Below are positions 1 through 30,797 of a stretch of DNA of 64,000 nucleotides, piece after piece. Source of the DNA: Phymorhynchus buccinoides (taxonomy: Eukaryota; Mollusca; Gastropoda; Neogastropoda; Raphitomidae). Each line of letters starts with the position of its first letter. Within the stretch, counting starts at the first letter, position 1. The notes below the pieces were generated by a model. That model searched no databases. It saw only the letters and a list, made by a program, of their open reading frames with translations, and was not told the origin of the DNA. The DNA lies in the NCBI GenBank assembly GCA_017654935.2, contig CM065687.1, forward strand, positions 24,328,639 to 24,392,638, written 5' to 3'. A program made the translations under genes and the position numbers.

Positions 1-96
1 TACATGGTGGTAGCTTTGACGTTTGCAGTTGACTAGTCTTGATGATTAGAACGTTAACTTTCAAATGCTGACATTCTATGAAGAATGATGTGATTA

Positions 97-689
97 CAGT
101 CAAACCTCTATTTTAGCACTTCCAAAAAGTCATGAAAAATCGGTCTTAAACTGGAGGGGTCTTATAACAGAGGTTGGTTTTATACATAATTTATAGTAAG
201 ATATACGAAATCCGTGCCAAAACAATCATTCTTCAATGAGAGGAGGTCTTTTAACGGAGGGTCTCATAATAGAGGTTTGGGTAAAGGTCAAGATGTGCCC
301 CCCCCCCCCCCCCCCCCCCATTTCTCGGTTAATTGTATTTTTCCGTTTTTGCCTTTCTTACCATACATAAAGCTGTATTTTAGAAACATTTTTTAGCTAA
401 TAACCTTTTTGGAATACTAACCCTATCTCTAACCCTAGCCCTAAACCTAACCCTACCCCCCACCCTATAAGACGGACAAACGCAACGAACCACAACTGTG
501 ACAAATCGCGGTGTACTGCAGTACATAGTGGGGGGTAGGGTTAGGGTTAGTATTCCGAAAAGGTTATTAGCTAAAAATGTTCCTAAAATACAGCTTTATG
601 TATGGTAAGAAAGGCAAAAACGGAAAAATACAATTAACCGAGAAATGCAAGGGGGGTGGCACATCTTTACCTTTACCTAGGTTTGACTG
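97..689. mobile_element. TA-target MITE (pogo/Tc1-like) with an inner palindrome
   Basis: The ends form inverted repeats (CAGTCAAACCT at the left, AGGTTTGACTG at the right), each flanked by TA, as expected for Tc1/mariner or pogo-type transposition. The interior holds a second, longer inverted repeat: about 318-466 pairs with about 526-648. Both arms carry degenerate telomere-like motifs (CCCTAA type on the left, TTAGGG type on the right). A poly-C run lies at 299-318. No transposase is visible, so it is non-autonomous. The superfamily is inferred from the TA duplication and TIR. Confidence 0.65.
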
Positions 690-784
690 TACCAAGATGT
701 TACCTTTGAATAGAAACGAAAGTACAAAATATTAATTCATTGTAGTAAAATATTTGCTGTGGAAAAGGGAATCATGTGAGATGG

Positions 785-804
785 GCGGGGGGGGGGTAGT
801 GGGT

Positions 805-842
<38 letters not shown>

Positions 843-846
843 GGGG
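785..846. repeat. Poly-G tract
   Basis: This is a nearly pure G run with a few interruptions. The glycine- or proline-rich reading frames across it are low-complexity artefacts. A second poly-G run lies near 3278-3293. Confidence 0.9.
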
Positions 847-3424
847 GGCTTTGCTGTAAAACCAGTTAAAACTGTTGACTCTTGTTTTCCTATGATACCA
901 TTAGTGCCCATCTCCCTATTACCCCCACCCCCCGCCTCTTTCATTGCTTTTGCAATTGTTTCTTTATTATAATCTTCAGGAAGAATTTTGTGTGTGAAAC
1001 CTCACTTAACTATGCCTTGAAGCAATTCTAGGTCTAGTTTGGTTTAGGAAAGTTATTTTACATAAATATTGAAACCTTGATGTTGCCATTAATGACTATG
1101 GGTGTGTATTTGTTGTTGACCTATACATTGTACAATATGCTTTATGGTGGTTGGAAAATGTGTGATTGGCATAGGGTGACTCAACCCATAAATAATTGCA
1201 ACCCTCATATTTGTTCATAATTTTTATTTATAGATATAAGTTTAGTTTTGTCTCTTGTGAATAAAATAACGTCACTTTACACTTGTCGTGTAGTTGTTTG
1301 TTGTAGTCTGTTTTAGTTTTTTTAGTTTTTTTTATAAATATTCAAGCTATTTTTGTTTAGCTTTGTCAATAAAATTCAACACATGAAAATCTGGAACAGT
1401 TATTTCTTCCAAGATGCCGTGGACAGTTCCGGAAACTATAGGTTTTCATAGCAACTCAATTTAAGAACAACTTCCAGCAAAACATTTCACTTGTCTGCAA
1501 ACTGTCCATTTCCCCCAAATGATTGTCTTTTTTGCGCATTGCAATATCTGATTTTTGGAACAAAAACTAGGGGAGAGCACTTTGTGAAAATTAGGGAGTT
1601 CTTTACCGCCATTACTCGGTCAAATACCATTACAACAATGGCGTCGAAGCTTGAAACCGCAGGATGCGAGTCGGCGACTTGCAAGCATTTTTTTGGGAAA
1701 AATTAGGGGTGTCCAGTGGCCACAAACTGATTAAACTTGCAAAATGTGACGCAAAAATGTAAATGACATCAATTTTAGAATGATGCACAGTGTTCTAAGT
1801 ACTGTATGTCTGCTCAAACACACGAGGTGAGAGCTGGGGATCTACCTGATGGTAGACTAGACTAGAGTAACTTCCCCTGTTTGACTGATTGAGTTAGGCA
1901 AGATCACTCCCACACACCATGAAATTACTCCCCTTAATTATTTCCGAACAATTCATATTAAATGGGTATGCTTTAGATTTGTAGACTTTTTGAACCTATA
2001 TGAAAATGAGAATTTTGCCCATTTAATGAAGATCTTGAAATTGTGAAAGTGTTTTTGCACCTCAAAAGGGGATTATTCTGAAAATCGGTTCCTATGGAAA
2101 CTGTTATTTTGTGAAGATTTTCATGGCATCTTGGAAAAACAACTGCTGTAAGATTTTGTGCATTCAGTCTTCTTTAAAAGCGCAAAAAAAAAGTTCTGAT
2201 AGAACGGTTATTAAAAGTTTTATTGGCAATTTCCTGGGTTGCTTTTTTTAATCACCCTGTATTTAGTGTTGATGGGTAAAAAGGGGCTGTTGATCAAAAA
2301 TGAGGATATTCCTTGTTGTAGGCGTTTTTTCTGGTTGGTTGAAAACATCTAATGAATGCTCATTGAACGTGTCTGCTACTATTTTACATGGCAATGAAAT
2401 GTTGGAAAAATGCAGTTGAATAAAAAGATTGTAGATGGTTCATGGTTTGTTGCGTGTCTGAATGATTTCTATAATATTCATTTTGTAATGTGATAAAAAT
2501 GATTGTCCGATGTGTGTGTTTGTGTGTGTGTGTGAAAATGTTACATCATGCTGAAGTATGGCTGTGCTGGTCTGTATCACCATGTTTCATTTGCTGTCTC
2601 ATAGAGTGCATGCGTGCTGTTGCAGCATCATTTTACTATCTTCATTCACATACTAATGTGTATGCACACCTTATGGTAGAAGATCAAATGCATATGAATC
2701 TTGAGACACTTGCTAAAGTTGTGTCTTCCAGCATTGAAATCGAGATGGAAGTGACGATGAGAATGTAGGCTGGGTGTGACCATAGAGACAAGATCATATC
2801 CACATCCTACTCAGATTTAATACTGAAAGTGAAAGAGACAACTTTGCAACAGCATCTCAACCTCCTTACATGTGTGGGCTCCAAAATAAAAATATTACAA
2901 AGGAAACAGAAAAAGGTCTTACTGATGACGAGCACAAAAATAAAGTGATGTCGTTAAAACATTACTTAAACCATTCTCTAGACTATGTCTACTAACAAGC
3001 ACTTGGAAAGGAACAAGACAAAACATTTGAATCCACGTGTGTAGGATTTTTACATTTGGAAAGCCTTTCACACACACACAATAAATATATATCTTTAGTA
3101 TGTGAGCAGGTAGATGGAAAAATGAGAAAACATGGGGAAGAGAATGGATTGGGAGGAAAGTGTTAGTAATAGTAGCGTTGGAACATACACTATGTGACTA
3201 ATGCAAACCGAACTGGTGCCCTTGCATATTCCACATTAATCATTTCCTTTAGATAATAACAGAAGTAGGGGTGAGGAGGGGGGGGGGGGGGGGACTGGTT
3301 CCATATAATCATCCAAAGCACTTTCAAAATCTAACTAAAAATTCATTTATCAATGGTTATTGTTGTTATTGTTTTTGTATGTCCAGCAGGGGCAGATCAG
3401 TCAGCCCAGGAGGAGGCGAGGACT
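847..3424. other. Intergenic stretch, nothing recognised
   Basis: AT-rich sequence without a coding frame that resembles a known protein, apart from the poly-G run near 3280. The short frames near 1490-1706 and 2490-2768 have no recognisable domain and no splice context. Confidence 0.5.
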
Positions 3425-6070
3425 GAACTGATTATCATATCGTATCATGGCACTATAGGCTTTTCAGCCTTTTGCCCTCTAGATTGGTTCTTTTTGTTTT
3501 TAATGTTGTATCGGCATTAACGATCGACTACTTAGGCAGTCTTGCTTTGTTTGTCTAATTTGTTTAAATTTATTGAATACACAATATTCTGAAAATATCG
3601 ATTTAATGAGTTCTTGAATGCATTTAGTGACGATGCATTTACTGCTTCATTTGGAAGGTTATTCCATGCATTAGTAATACGGTTAGTGAAAACGGTTTGT
3701 GCAAGTTTGGTGTTGGTAGTTTTTTTTAATAGTTTGAAAGTATGACTGCGGGTTCTTTCCTTAAAATATCAATTTAATGAGTTCTTGAATGCATTTAGTG
3801 ACGATGCATTTACTGTTTCGTTTGGAAGGTTATTCTATGCATTAGTAATACGGTTAGTGAAAAAGGTTTGTGCAAGTTTGGTGTTAGTAGGTTTTTTTAA
3901 TAGTTTGAAAGTATGACTGCGGGTTCTTTCGTTTAGTGGTAGTATAGTCATAAAACCCATGGAGAATTTTGTATACTTCTATAAGATCACCTCTAATGTA
4001 TTCTAGGCTTGGTAGTTTTAAGTAAGTCAGTCTTTCCTGATAACTCATATTGTTGGTGCCCTGAATATTTTCTTTGTGAACCTTTTCTGAACCCCTTCAA
4101 CTAAATCTATATTATTTCTTAGGTATGGACACCACACAGGATTTCCATACTCTAGAACACGTCTTACTAGAGATTTGAATAGAGGGACCATAACATCTTT
4201 AGACTTGTTAGTGATTGTTCTGACTAGTAATCCTGAAATATGATTTGCTTTTAGTACAGTATTATTAATGTGAGGCTCAAAAGAGAGCTGGGTCTACAAA
4301 TACCCCTAAATCCTGTTCAACTGATGTAGCTTCTAGCATTCTTCTTTCTCCACCTTCCTTTATGTAGTATTCATGCATGGCATTTTGTTTACCTAGGTGC
4401 ATAACTTTATATTTCTTGCTCTTAAATTTCATTAGCCATGTATCCGCCCATGCCACCAAGTTGTCAATGCATCTTTGTACTTCTAGTTTTGATTCTTCAC
4501 TGTTATTTACGTTTGAATATACCTTTGTATCATCTGCAAAAAAAATTAACCTTGCACTCCACATGTTCCGGTAAATCATTTATAAAATACAAAAACAGGA
4601 CGGGCCCCAGGACACTACCCTGAGGGACTCCACTAGTTACCTTTATTGAATCCGAAATAAAACCATTTATATTGACTCTGACTTAATTCTCTCTCTTAAG
4701 AAATCCTCTATCCATGTCAAGAGGCTACCTCCCACACCATAAGATTCCAGCTTATGTAGGAGATGACGATGCGACACAGTGTCGAACGCCTTATGCAGGT
4801 CCAGATAGACAGCATCAAGAGATTCACCATTCCTCCAGCGAGCCCACCCAGTCGTTTAAGGTCACCAGTAGTTGCATGATGCAAGATCGGCCCTTTGTGA
4901 AACCAAATTGATCTTTGGAAAGTATATTATTTTCAATTAGATGAACACATAACACATATCTCAAATAAAATGTTAAAACATTTGCAAATGACTGAAATAA
5001 GGCTCACTGGACGATAGTTTCCGGGACAAAATGTATCCCCTTTCTTAAAAATTGGTTTAATTTCTGCTATTTTCCATGCTGTGGGGATTCGCCATCTTTG
5101 ACTGTTTTAGTTAAATAGATAAGTTAGGGGGCCTGACAACTGGGTTGCCAACTCGCTAAGAACTCTGGGGTGTATCACATCTGGCCCTGGGGATTTGTCC
5201 ACCTTCAAAGACTCGAGTTCCTTCTGCATTTGTTCTTGAGTAACTGTGACTGAATCTATTTTTTGGTGCGTAATTGACTTTGGATTAATCTCAGGCATAC
5301 TGTCTGACTCTTCATTTGTGAACACACTGCAAAAAAACTTGTTTAAAACATTAGCTTTTTACAGTTTATTTACAGTAAAAAGTCCCATCATCTTTTTTTA
5401 GTTTTGAAATAGATTCTCTAGGCTTAGTCTTGTCATTAACATATTTCAAAAAGGCCTTAGGATTACTTTTTGCCTCTCTAGCTAGGCGATGCTCTCTTTC
5501 CTTCGCATGCTTCCTAGATGCTCGCCTTACCTGATTACGAGCTCTTGCTGCAGGTTATGATTCTCTTGGATTGGAGATTTTTGGTATGTTTTGAATACTT
5601 TTCTTTTCTTCCTTATAATATCCAACAGTGAGATAGGAATTGGATCCCTCTTGCGTGTACCCTCCCGGGCCACTTGAGCTTTAGGGACAAACTTATCACA
5701 TGCTCCTAGGACTACCCTACTCACCCCGCTCCAACAGTCATCGATGGAAAGCTCATCGTTCAAAATGTTGTGCCAGTCTATTGACTCTACATACCACCTC
5801 ATGCCTTCATAGTTCCCCTTACTAACAATAAATTTGGTTGTAACGAGTAAAAGTTTTTTAATCTTTTTAAAATTCAGATTGAAACATAAAACTGAGTGGT
5901 GGCTGGGCGGTAAATACTCTATAGATCTCTGAGACAAAGTCATCTTCATTGGTCAAAATTAAGTCAAGCACGTTGGGTTGCTGGAGCACCCTGTGGTGTG
6001 TAGGTTGTTTTACCTTCTGCCGGAGATAGCACTCTTCTTCTTCTTTCTTTGAACAACCACCGTAATCTTT
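3425..6070 (-). pseudogene. CR1-like non-LTR retrotransposon relic
   Basis: On the minus strand the parts occur in LINE order. Near 5990-5930 is an endonuclease C-terminal segment with an LDLILTNEDD motif. Near 5210-5160 is the reverse-transcriptase start, with KSPGPD..HPRVL. KAFDTVSH follows near 4800, [10 protein letters not shown] near 4640-4597 and the catalytic FADDTK near 4535. The thumb and C-terminal part runs to about 3600, and the 3' tail ends in ATATGAT-like repeats near 3440. Stops and frameshifts break it into several frames, so it is dead. The C-terminal part is tandemly duplicated (171-bp period, units at 3610 and 3781). CR1-like is the best clade guess; Rex1 or L2 is not excluded. 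Confidence 0.85.
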
Positions 6071-6339
6071 TTTATGGTTCTGTTATTGTACCTGGCTGAA
6101 GAACAGTTTCCAAGAATTTACTAGAAAAAGTCTCTCTTTATTTTTATGGGTACTCTCTTGACTCCACAACAAGAATATCCTCAGTTTTAAGATCCTCAAC
6201 CACTGCATGATCAACAAAACAACTCTTTTGTCTTTTGTTTTTGAACTGGGAGTATTTTTATATGGTTTCGCCATCCTGTTTTTCCCCCTCATGAACTAAG
6301 AACTGAAAGGGAGATGATCGTGTCTGTGCTTTCATCAGA

Positions 6340-6457
6340 TGTTGAAGTGCCGTGTGCAAATCTCAGTCAAGGTAGCAGGTACTTCAGTGCCGTGTGCAAA
6401 CGACTCTACTCGCGAGGAGAAACAGGCGTGTTCTTCGTTTCAGGAGCGTAGGAGGGT
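6340..6457 (+). other. Possible non-coding first exon of the CNBP-like gene
   Basis: The CNBP-like ATG exon begins at an acceptor, so an upstream 5'UTR exon must exist. This GC-richer, CGCGAG-containing stretch ends in GGAGG followed by GTAAGA, a good donor, and lies about 5.2 kb upstream on the same strand. There is no direct support. It also contains a short repeat (GTGCCGTGTGCAAA, twice), so it could be intergenic. Confidence 0.2.
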
Positions 6458-7780
6458 AAGAAACTTTTTAATTCATCGTTGTAATAGATATATATGACAT
6501 AAGTTTTACATTTGTTTGTTTATGAAAACTGATGTTATGGTATATTTCGGGGCTGTTGGGTCCTGGTTCTCTTTGTTGTACAAAATGTGGTTAGGCCCGT
6601 TGTCTGCCGATCACATGGCCGTCATTCTTGGACCAGTGAATCATCGGGCCATGGTCAGTTGAGAATATCACGTTTTAAATTTTAAATAACTTCATTGTGA
6701 CAGTTAAATAAAAATCGTTACATGCTACTATTAACGATCTGTTTTGTATTTGTGTACATTGGGTTGAGAATGTGCAGCGTGTGCAACATTTTGCTTGCCA
6801 TATTCATCGTGGTCTTTTCTTCATTTCTTGGCGCGCGAACATGTTCGGAGTTGGGTCACGAAACAGCCAAGGTCACCATTGACAACAACCGTGTAATTTT
6901 ACTTTTGTACTGTTGCAGAACTATTCAGTTTAATGTTTCAACTCTCATAGTATTATGTTTATTATTATTCGTTACTCCAATTTCTATTCCTTTCAATCTT
7001 TCATTGCTTAGGCCTAAGATCGCCAGGTTCAGCCTCGTCATGAAAGCATGAAACCACGTGGGTAAAACTATGAGAAACCATCTTGAAGCTCCAAGCCAGT
7101 CTTTCAAACCCTACCTAATCCAATCTCAGGCATGGTAATCTTCAGATAATTCTCTGAATTCAGAGAAAAATTAATGTAAAAAATAAAATGTCAGATGTGG
7201 TTTTAAACTTGAGGAGATACTTTTTCCACAACTTTTTAACAGTTTTATATAATTTATCCTCAAGAGGAATTGCATAGGTGTCAACCCAATTTTCCTTTTT
7301 TCAAAACTTCCCTTATTGAAAAATAATTTTCCCCTTACTTCAACTTCAACACAGTTCAAGCCTGAAAACCGTATAAATTTAAGAACACGCAAAACAATGA
7401 AAAAGTTGCTGTGAATACAATAATACATAAATTCAGACATCGTTTTCATGCAGTTTTGTTATATATATTAAAAAATGGGCAGGGGAGCGTACCTTCCTTT
7501 CTCAAAGGACAGGTTTTCCCATTCTTTCAAGTGTCTCCCACTCCCAACTCGTGCCTTTTGGGCCACAGGGGGGTTTGTAGAACTGGAAGAATTAGCGCCT
7601 GACATTTTCTATTCAAACAACGCTCATACGGAAATTCTGAAAATCATGCATGCGCAGATTACCAGAACTTTTCCTGTTCGGCTGCTTGGCGTCCGCGTTT
7701 TGTCGGCTGCTATCACAAAATTCTATCACTTCGCGGTTTGTCTCTGATTTCTGATCTGCCCGTATAAATCAGTTATCCGG
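6458..7780. other. Intergenic stretch, nothing recognised
   Basis: No gene or repeat family was identified here. The 109-codon frame at 6722-7051 is hydrophobic and AT-rich, with no recognisable domain, and is probably chance. Confidence 0.45.
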
Positions 7781-7794
7781 CCGTACAGACCCGA

Positions 7795-8171
7795 AATCAT
7801 TTTTCAAAACTTCCGCGGGGGAAAAAAAATTCCGCGTAAAGGACCAATCTTGTCGTATTCTTATATAGATCTACAAGTCTATTTGGCGATTCTCAAACTG
7901 GTTAACTGGAAGTCGCTTTAGCTCACTCGCTTCAATTGTGTGAAGGAAGGTGAAATGAGTAGCTCCCGCTCAACAAAAGTAGCGATGCTAGCTGAAAATG
8001 TGTGTGGAAGGCTACTTGTGCTGACCAAATTTTCGGACCCCCTCCTCGCTGAATAGAACTTGTGACGTGAGGTAGGTGAAAAGGTGGTTTGAAAAAAAAA
8101 AATTGGGAACGTTGTGCGCGCCCCCCCCCCCCCCCCCCCTATTTTTTGATCTTCATCCACTTTCATGCCTG
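7795..8171. mobile_element. Partial copy of a TIR element related to 62234-62761
   Basis: The sequence is clearly similar to the element at 62234-62761. It shares TTCCGCGTAAAGGACC, the CTCAAACTGGTTAAC stretch, a poly-C run and the terminal CACTTTCATGCCTG. The matching 5' terminus was not found, so the copy is truncated or diverged on the left. No coding capacity is visible. Confidence 0.7.
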
Positions 8172-8262
8172 AGGGATGAGAGCATTACGTGTGTGACCAT
8201 TTTTGAATACCCCGCCACGTGGGCAGCCACACTCCGACTTCGGAGGATGGGGAATAAGTATG
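8172..8262. repeat. Dispersed repeat family R2, fragment
   Basis: The segment around CACGTGTGACCGTTTTTG and the following CCACGTGGGCTGCCACACT recurs at 16480-16550. A neighbouring part of the same repeat occurs inverted near 61835-61905. The class is unknown. Confidence 0.55.
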
Positions 8263-8699
8263 TAATTTAGACTAAACTCCCAAACTTGGCTGTTTAGCTA
8301 GTAATTTACATACTACTTTTAGTTTTACTAGGGTAGGTGCCTATATTTGCGAAAGGTCCAGGCCAGTGCCCCAGATCACCTCCTCTACTGCTCAGCTAAG
8401 AGCTTGTTGTATGATTGGTAAAACAAGCCAAAGCATTTTAGAAGCCTTTCCCCCATTGGTTTAAGTACTTTAACCCATAAAATGTCGTCTGCTCTTTCTT
8501 TTCAGTGCGTGAAGACAAGTGTGTGTAAACTGACCTGGGTGCCTTAGTTTATTTGCGAACGGCAGGGTTTAAATGCGAACAGGACCAAGTCTAAGATTTG
8601 CGTACAGTCACAAAATAAACGTTTTTAATTTTAGGCAAAAGGACACAACTACAACAATAAAGTATGCTGAATTTTCAAAACGGATATTAAATATAAATA

Positions 8700-9045
8700 G
8701 TTGGACCAGGCGTAGTGGTTAGCGTCGCAGACTACTGGCTTGGAGGTCACGGGTTTGAACCCCATCAGAAGTGTTTTTTCGGTCGTAGACCGACTCCTAC
8801 CCAGAGTAAGTGGCTATGAAACCACACAGTTAAACTTACGGATGCGATTCTGAGTGCATTGCTCTAATTTCAAGACCAACACTGCAGGTGTCTGTAGTTC
8901 TCGGGCCTGGTTAATGCCGGGATATTATGAAAGGAAGCGTAGAATACAGCCTTGTCATGTAGTCTCAGACCGATATGGAACTCCATAGCATCATCTACAA
9001 AACTCATCATTCATCATAGTCATCCGCCTCATTTCCATCAATCAT
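8700..9045 (+). mobile_element. tRNA-derived SINE
   Basis: Near the 5' end the sequence GGCGTAGTGGTTAGCGTC fits an RNA polymerase III A box. About 35 bases further on, GGTTTGAACCCC fits a B box. This spacing is that of a tRNA-derived promoter. The body continues for about 300 bp and ends in a TCATCAT-rich tail. It is not a tRNA gene: no acceptor-stem closure or anticodon arm is apparent. Confidence 0.65.
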
Positions 9046-9262
9046 TAGAAAAAAAATTGTCTCAAATTATGTGGCTTTGCATGCCCTTCTGTGGCTTTGC
9101 ACAGTGACCTGTTTCGGTTTCCAATCCAGTCTATTCCTTGGTGCATTCGTGTCAAAGTCATGGGGATCAGTGTGTTCTGGGGAGCTGTCGGTGGACGGTC
9201 GTGGTGGCGCCCTCGGATGAGGACCCCACTCATGCTGGCTCTGCGACTAAGAGAATAGTGTT

Positions 9263-9549
9263 GTCAGTAGGGTGTTGTCAGTAGGGGGCTTAGTAGGTGG
9301 TGTCCTGAACAGGCTCCACTGAACTCCACCGAAATGACTCGGCAGCAGTGTAGTGTCTCCTCAGTAACGACAGTTGGTTGCCACCTGACTGCCTAAAGTA
9401 GATTTACTCCCCTTGGACTGCTGATCTCAGATTCTATGACCTGAACAATCCAGGGTATAGCTGCGAATTGGGATTCGGAATGAGCGGCGTGGGAGCCGAG
9501 CAACGCCACTGTACGGCCCAGAAGATGGGAGAGCCAAAAAAAAAAAAAG
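9263..9549 (+). mobile_element. Second SINE family with A-tail (full copy)
   Basis: It matches 35306-35562 over nearly its whole length: GGGGGCTTAGTAGGTGG at the start, GAATGAGCGGCGTG and CCCAGAAGATGGGA near the end, then an A-run. A third, 3'-only fragment is at 34715-34815. The oligo-A tail and dispersion point to retroposition. Sequence at 9060-9262 may be part of a longer variant. Confidence 0.65.
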
Positions 9550-10509
9550 AGTTGGTTTTGATTAGCAAATCTCACAGGCCCATCTGACGTGAATGCTACA
9601 CGAAGCAGAAGCGTGCACTTCACACATTGCCTGATTGCGACGTTTAGCGAACCCATTTCCGCCTGCAAAGCCAAACGAGTTTTCTTTCTCTTCATCTTGT
9701 TTGCAAATACTAGACGTGTGTTAAAAGATCCATTGCAGTAAATGCGAACGATACATTTTTTATTTGTACATTAAAACTGACGATCTAATAATGTTCAGTC
9801 AAGCTTCGATACATTCTCCAAACCTTCCTCAAGCAATTCATATAGCGTGACCCAATTTACGATAAGTTGCTGATGACAGGAATTCTCCCACCTCGTGAAT
9901 GATGTCACTGGCGAGATAGGGTACAATTAAGGTTGGGCAAGTTGCGGACGCCTGATCGGCAGGCGTGATTTGCAAGCAATTTTGTATGTATTGTTAAAAA
10001 AAAATCTGTTCAGGGTTTGGACACAAATTAATAGTTCTATGGATTTATCAATCTTTTGTGAATCAAAACAATGTAAAAGCAGACATCAAGGTACTTCATT
10101 CACTTTGTGAAAAGGCTGTAAAGTTGAGAGTATTCGAATCGTTCGCATTTACACTTTGTTCGCATTTAGGCCTACCTCCCCTAATACCTGGTTTGACTAA
10201 GACAAACTCATGTCATCATGACTACATGCCCTGGGCGTGTAATCATGAGTGCGTCTTAGACAATCAACACAGGTAGTAGTATGTAAAGTACTTAATTAGG
10301 CTAAAGAGCCAATCGTTTTGGGAATTTTTTAAATTTGCATACTAAGATTGAGACACTAGGCTAGTCGGTTGAGACAGTAGGCTTACTACAGTATTATTAC
10401 TAGCTTGAATTTCAAAGTAAGCAGTTCAAAATCAACATCACACCTCAGTTTGACAACTGAGTGAAAGGTATCACTGTTTTTAACTCAAATTTTAAAATTA
10501 TAAATCGAG
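9550..10509. other. Intergenic stretch, nothing recognised
   Basis: No gene, TIR pair or repeat shared with the rest of the window was identified here. Confidence 0.4.
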
Positions 10510-10600
10510 AGCGCTTGCCTTACTTGTAGCGTGATCCTAAGTTGGACTATACGCCTGAAGGCCCTGTCCAGTATAAGGAAGAAGTAGAAGAACCACCCAA
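10510..10600 (+). repeat. Repeat tail with small terminal hairpin
   Basis: Similar to 42895-42970. Both contain GTTGGACT, a short loop and then AGTCCA followed by a GGAAGAAG-rich tail, which gives a 7-bp stem. It is probably the 3' end of a short retroelement or SINE. Confidence 0.4.
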
Positions 10601-10685
10601 TCCTTCCTTTATCTTTCTCGATCACTTCGCTGGATCCATGTCATGATGTGTTTGACATGACAAAGCGGAATGGATTGCTGAGCAA

Positions 10686-10842
10686 AAGGGCATTTGCCAC
10701 GACTGTCCGTACTCTACTAGACTAATAAATTGCCCGAGCTCGTTCTGCCCGAGTTACGCTGACCTTTCTACTAATTCTAGTTCAACTCTCAAAATTCAAC
10801 TCAGTAAAATTGATGGTCGCCGACATGCGGCAAATGGCCTAT
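10686..10842. mobile_element. Short MITE with GGCAAATGGCC-type ends
   Basis: The left end is GGCATTTGCCACGA and the right end TGCGGCAAATGGCC, forming imperfect TIRs about 155 bp apart. A related element lies at 35066-35203, and half an element near 11066-11165. There is no coding capacity. Confidence 0.5.
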
Positions 10843-11659
10843 TCATTGTTCCTTCTTTTAATGTATCCTACATTAGGGAATGAGTTTATGATGTCAGTGC
10901 TGCCATTTTGGTTTCTCAAATGATTGTGGTCATCACCAATAAAAACTCTTAAAAATTGAACACATTGTGTCGATTTTTTGTCCTCGATAGTTATCATTTG
11001 GGTTGGTCATACGCTATTGTTACCAAACTGGCAAAGAAACACTACGTCATCACTCATTCCCGATAGACCATTTGCTGCGGACTAGTGACCTTGAATTTCA
11101 AATTCAATTAAAGGCTGAATAAAAGAGGTCACGCAACTACATGCAAAACATGCGGGCAAAAGTAGTCGGACACTAACTTGACTAAGTCTAGTCTATCGCA
11201 CAACAATTGAAATACAGTTCGCTTTAAATGCTATCCACGGGTCACAGAAATGAGACCCTCTGTACAAGGAAAACAAATGCAGTGATGTCCCGAGGGCCCA
11301 GTCATAGGACATTATTCACATACATAGTCCTATTAAAACTGGAAATGTCCTATTGTGTTGCCCCGTCAGGACAAAATGTCCAATTGGAATTTAACACTGG
11401 CAGGTTTTGTCCTATTGATACATGTCTACAAGAGCCAAGACATTTTCCTATTGATCTTTCTTGTCTCGGGACAGTTGGTCCCATCACTTTTCGATCCTCG
11501 GTACATCACTGTAAATGTTGCAGAATTGATTTTTGTTTAGTGCCAGTTGCTTCCCTTGGCCCAAGGCTGGTTGTAAAAAACAAAATTCTTATTAGTTATT
11601 GTTCATGTGATGCATTTAGCGAAAGCTTTACGGTTTATAACTTTCTGTTACACTTACAG

Positions 11660-11712
11660 AGGTGGTGTCTTGTTGAGAACTTCCCCCCCAGTTGTAAACC
11701 AGTGCAGCAGCC
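11660..11712 (+). other. CNBP: 5'UTR part of the CNBP-like ATG exon
   Basis: The exon begins after TTACAG (acceptor AG at 11658-11659). Fifty-three untranslated bases precede the ATG at 11713, which has a good context (GCAGCCATGA). The promoter and any further upstream exon are not resolved. Confidence 0.65.
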
Positions 11713-29836
<18,124 letters not shown>

Positions 29837-30528
29837 GAACACAATGCATCATCATCCATGTCTGAAAGCCCTGCTTCAGGGCGCTAGAGTGGGGGGCAAA
29901 ACGCTTGCTGTCGTTGCCACACACACAGGCATTGGGAATTTGGTTTCTTTCTTTTGTTATTTTCGTCCTCTTCTGTCCCCCCATCATCCCCATTGTTTTG
30001 TGCTGTTTATTAGTTCTTCACGTTGAAGAATATCGCTTGGTGTGTTTTTTGTTTGTGTTGGTGGTTTTTTCCCTTGTTGCAGAAGATTGAAGTTTGAGGG
30101 TTCAGGGTTGGTTTTTTTCTTCTTCTTTTTCCTGTTAAGTTAAGGTACCTAAGTAGTTGGTTGGGTTTTTTAATGCGTTAAGAATGTGTGTGACGTTGCC
30201 ACATTGAATTGATCATTTTCGTTCTTTTAGGTGTGTGTTTTTGTAATAAGGTTGTTAACAGATCATGTGTTATACATGAAGAATAATTTGTTGTCTCCTT
30301 TGCATCTTTGTACAAAACAAACTTTTACGACCCTTTTTTTTTTTTTCCCTTTTTTTTTTTTTTTTTAAAGATTAATGGGTGTGAATGTTACTAAGTATTG
30401 TTTTACAAGAGAAGTTGATTTATTTAGCAGATTGTTATCGAGAGATCATCCAGTGGTCTACCTTCAATCCATCATAGTGCGTCTGCAGGATTGCTAGTCA
30501 AGCCAGACTATTATTTAAAGAAAATAAA
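29837..30528 (+). other. CNBP: CNBP-like 3'UTR with candidate polyadenylation signal
   Basis: T-rich untranslated sequence follows the stop. AATAAA at 30523-30528 is the first clear signal. A second, at 32837-32842, would give a longer 3'UTR that includes the palindromic MITE at 30639. Which is used is unknown. Confidence 0.5.
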
Positions 30529-30638
30529 GTTCAACAGTAAGAAGTATTTCAGTATTCAGAGAAACTCTTATGACAACAAAATACTTGTCTTTGTTATCAA
30601 TTCATACACGCTAAATAGTTTTAGAATGTAGTAACTTT

Positions 30639-30797
30639 CCAGGGCCTGTATTCACGTTGAGATAGCATGAGACTTAGCGTGATGCTAACTTTGAAGCTCT
30701 TCCAAAAGTCCTATTAAATCCTATAGGACATTGGAAGAGCTTCTAAGTCAGCATCATGCTAAGTCTTATGCTATCTCAACGTGAATACAGGCCCTGG
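30639..30797. mobile_element. Palindromic MITE, copy 1
   Basis: The whole element folds on itself: GGGCCTGTATTCACG at one end, CGTGAATACAGGCCC at the other, arms about 63 bp with roughly five mismatches, and a loop of about 27 bp. It is the same family as 40771-40923. It lies just after the first CNBP-like poly(A) signal. Confidence 0.85.

Noticed and set aside
419..552. A chromosome end or true telomere
   Set aside because: The motifs are few, degenerate and mirrored inside a small mobile element, with ordinary sequence on both sides.
6722..7051. 109-codon hydrophobic frame as a membrane protein gene
   Set aside because: AT-rich, no recognised domain, no splice or promoter context; compatible with chance.
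8714..8765. A functional tRNA gene
   Set aside because: A- and B-box-like motifs are present, but there is no full cloverleaf. The 300-bp tail and lineage context fit a SINE.
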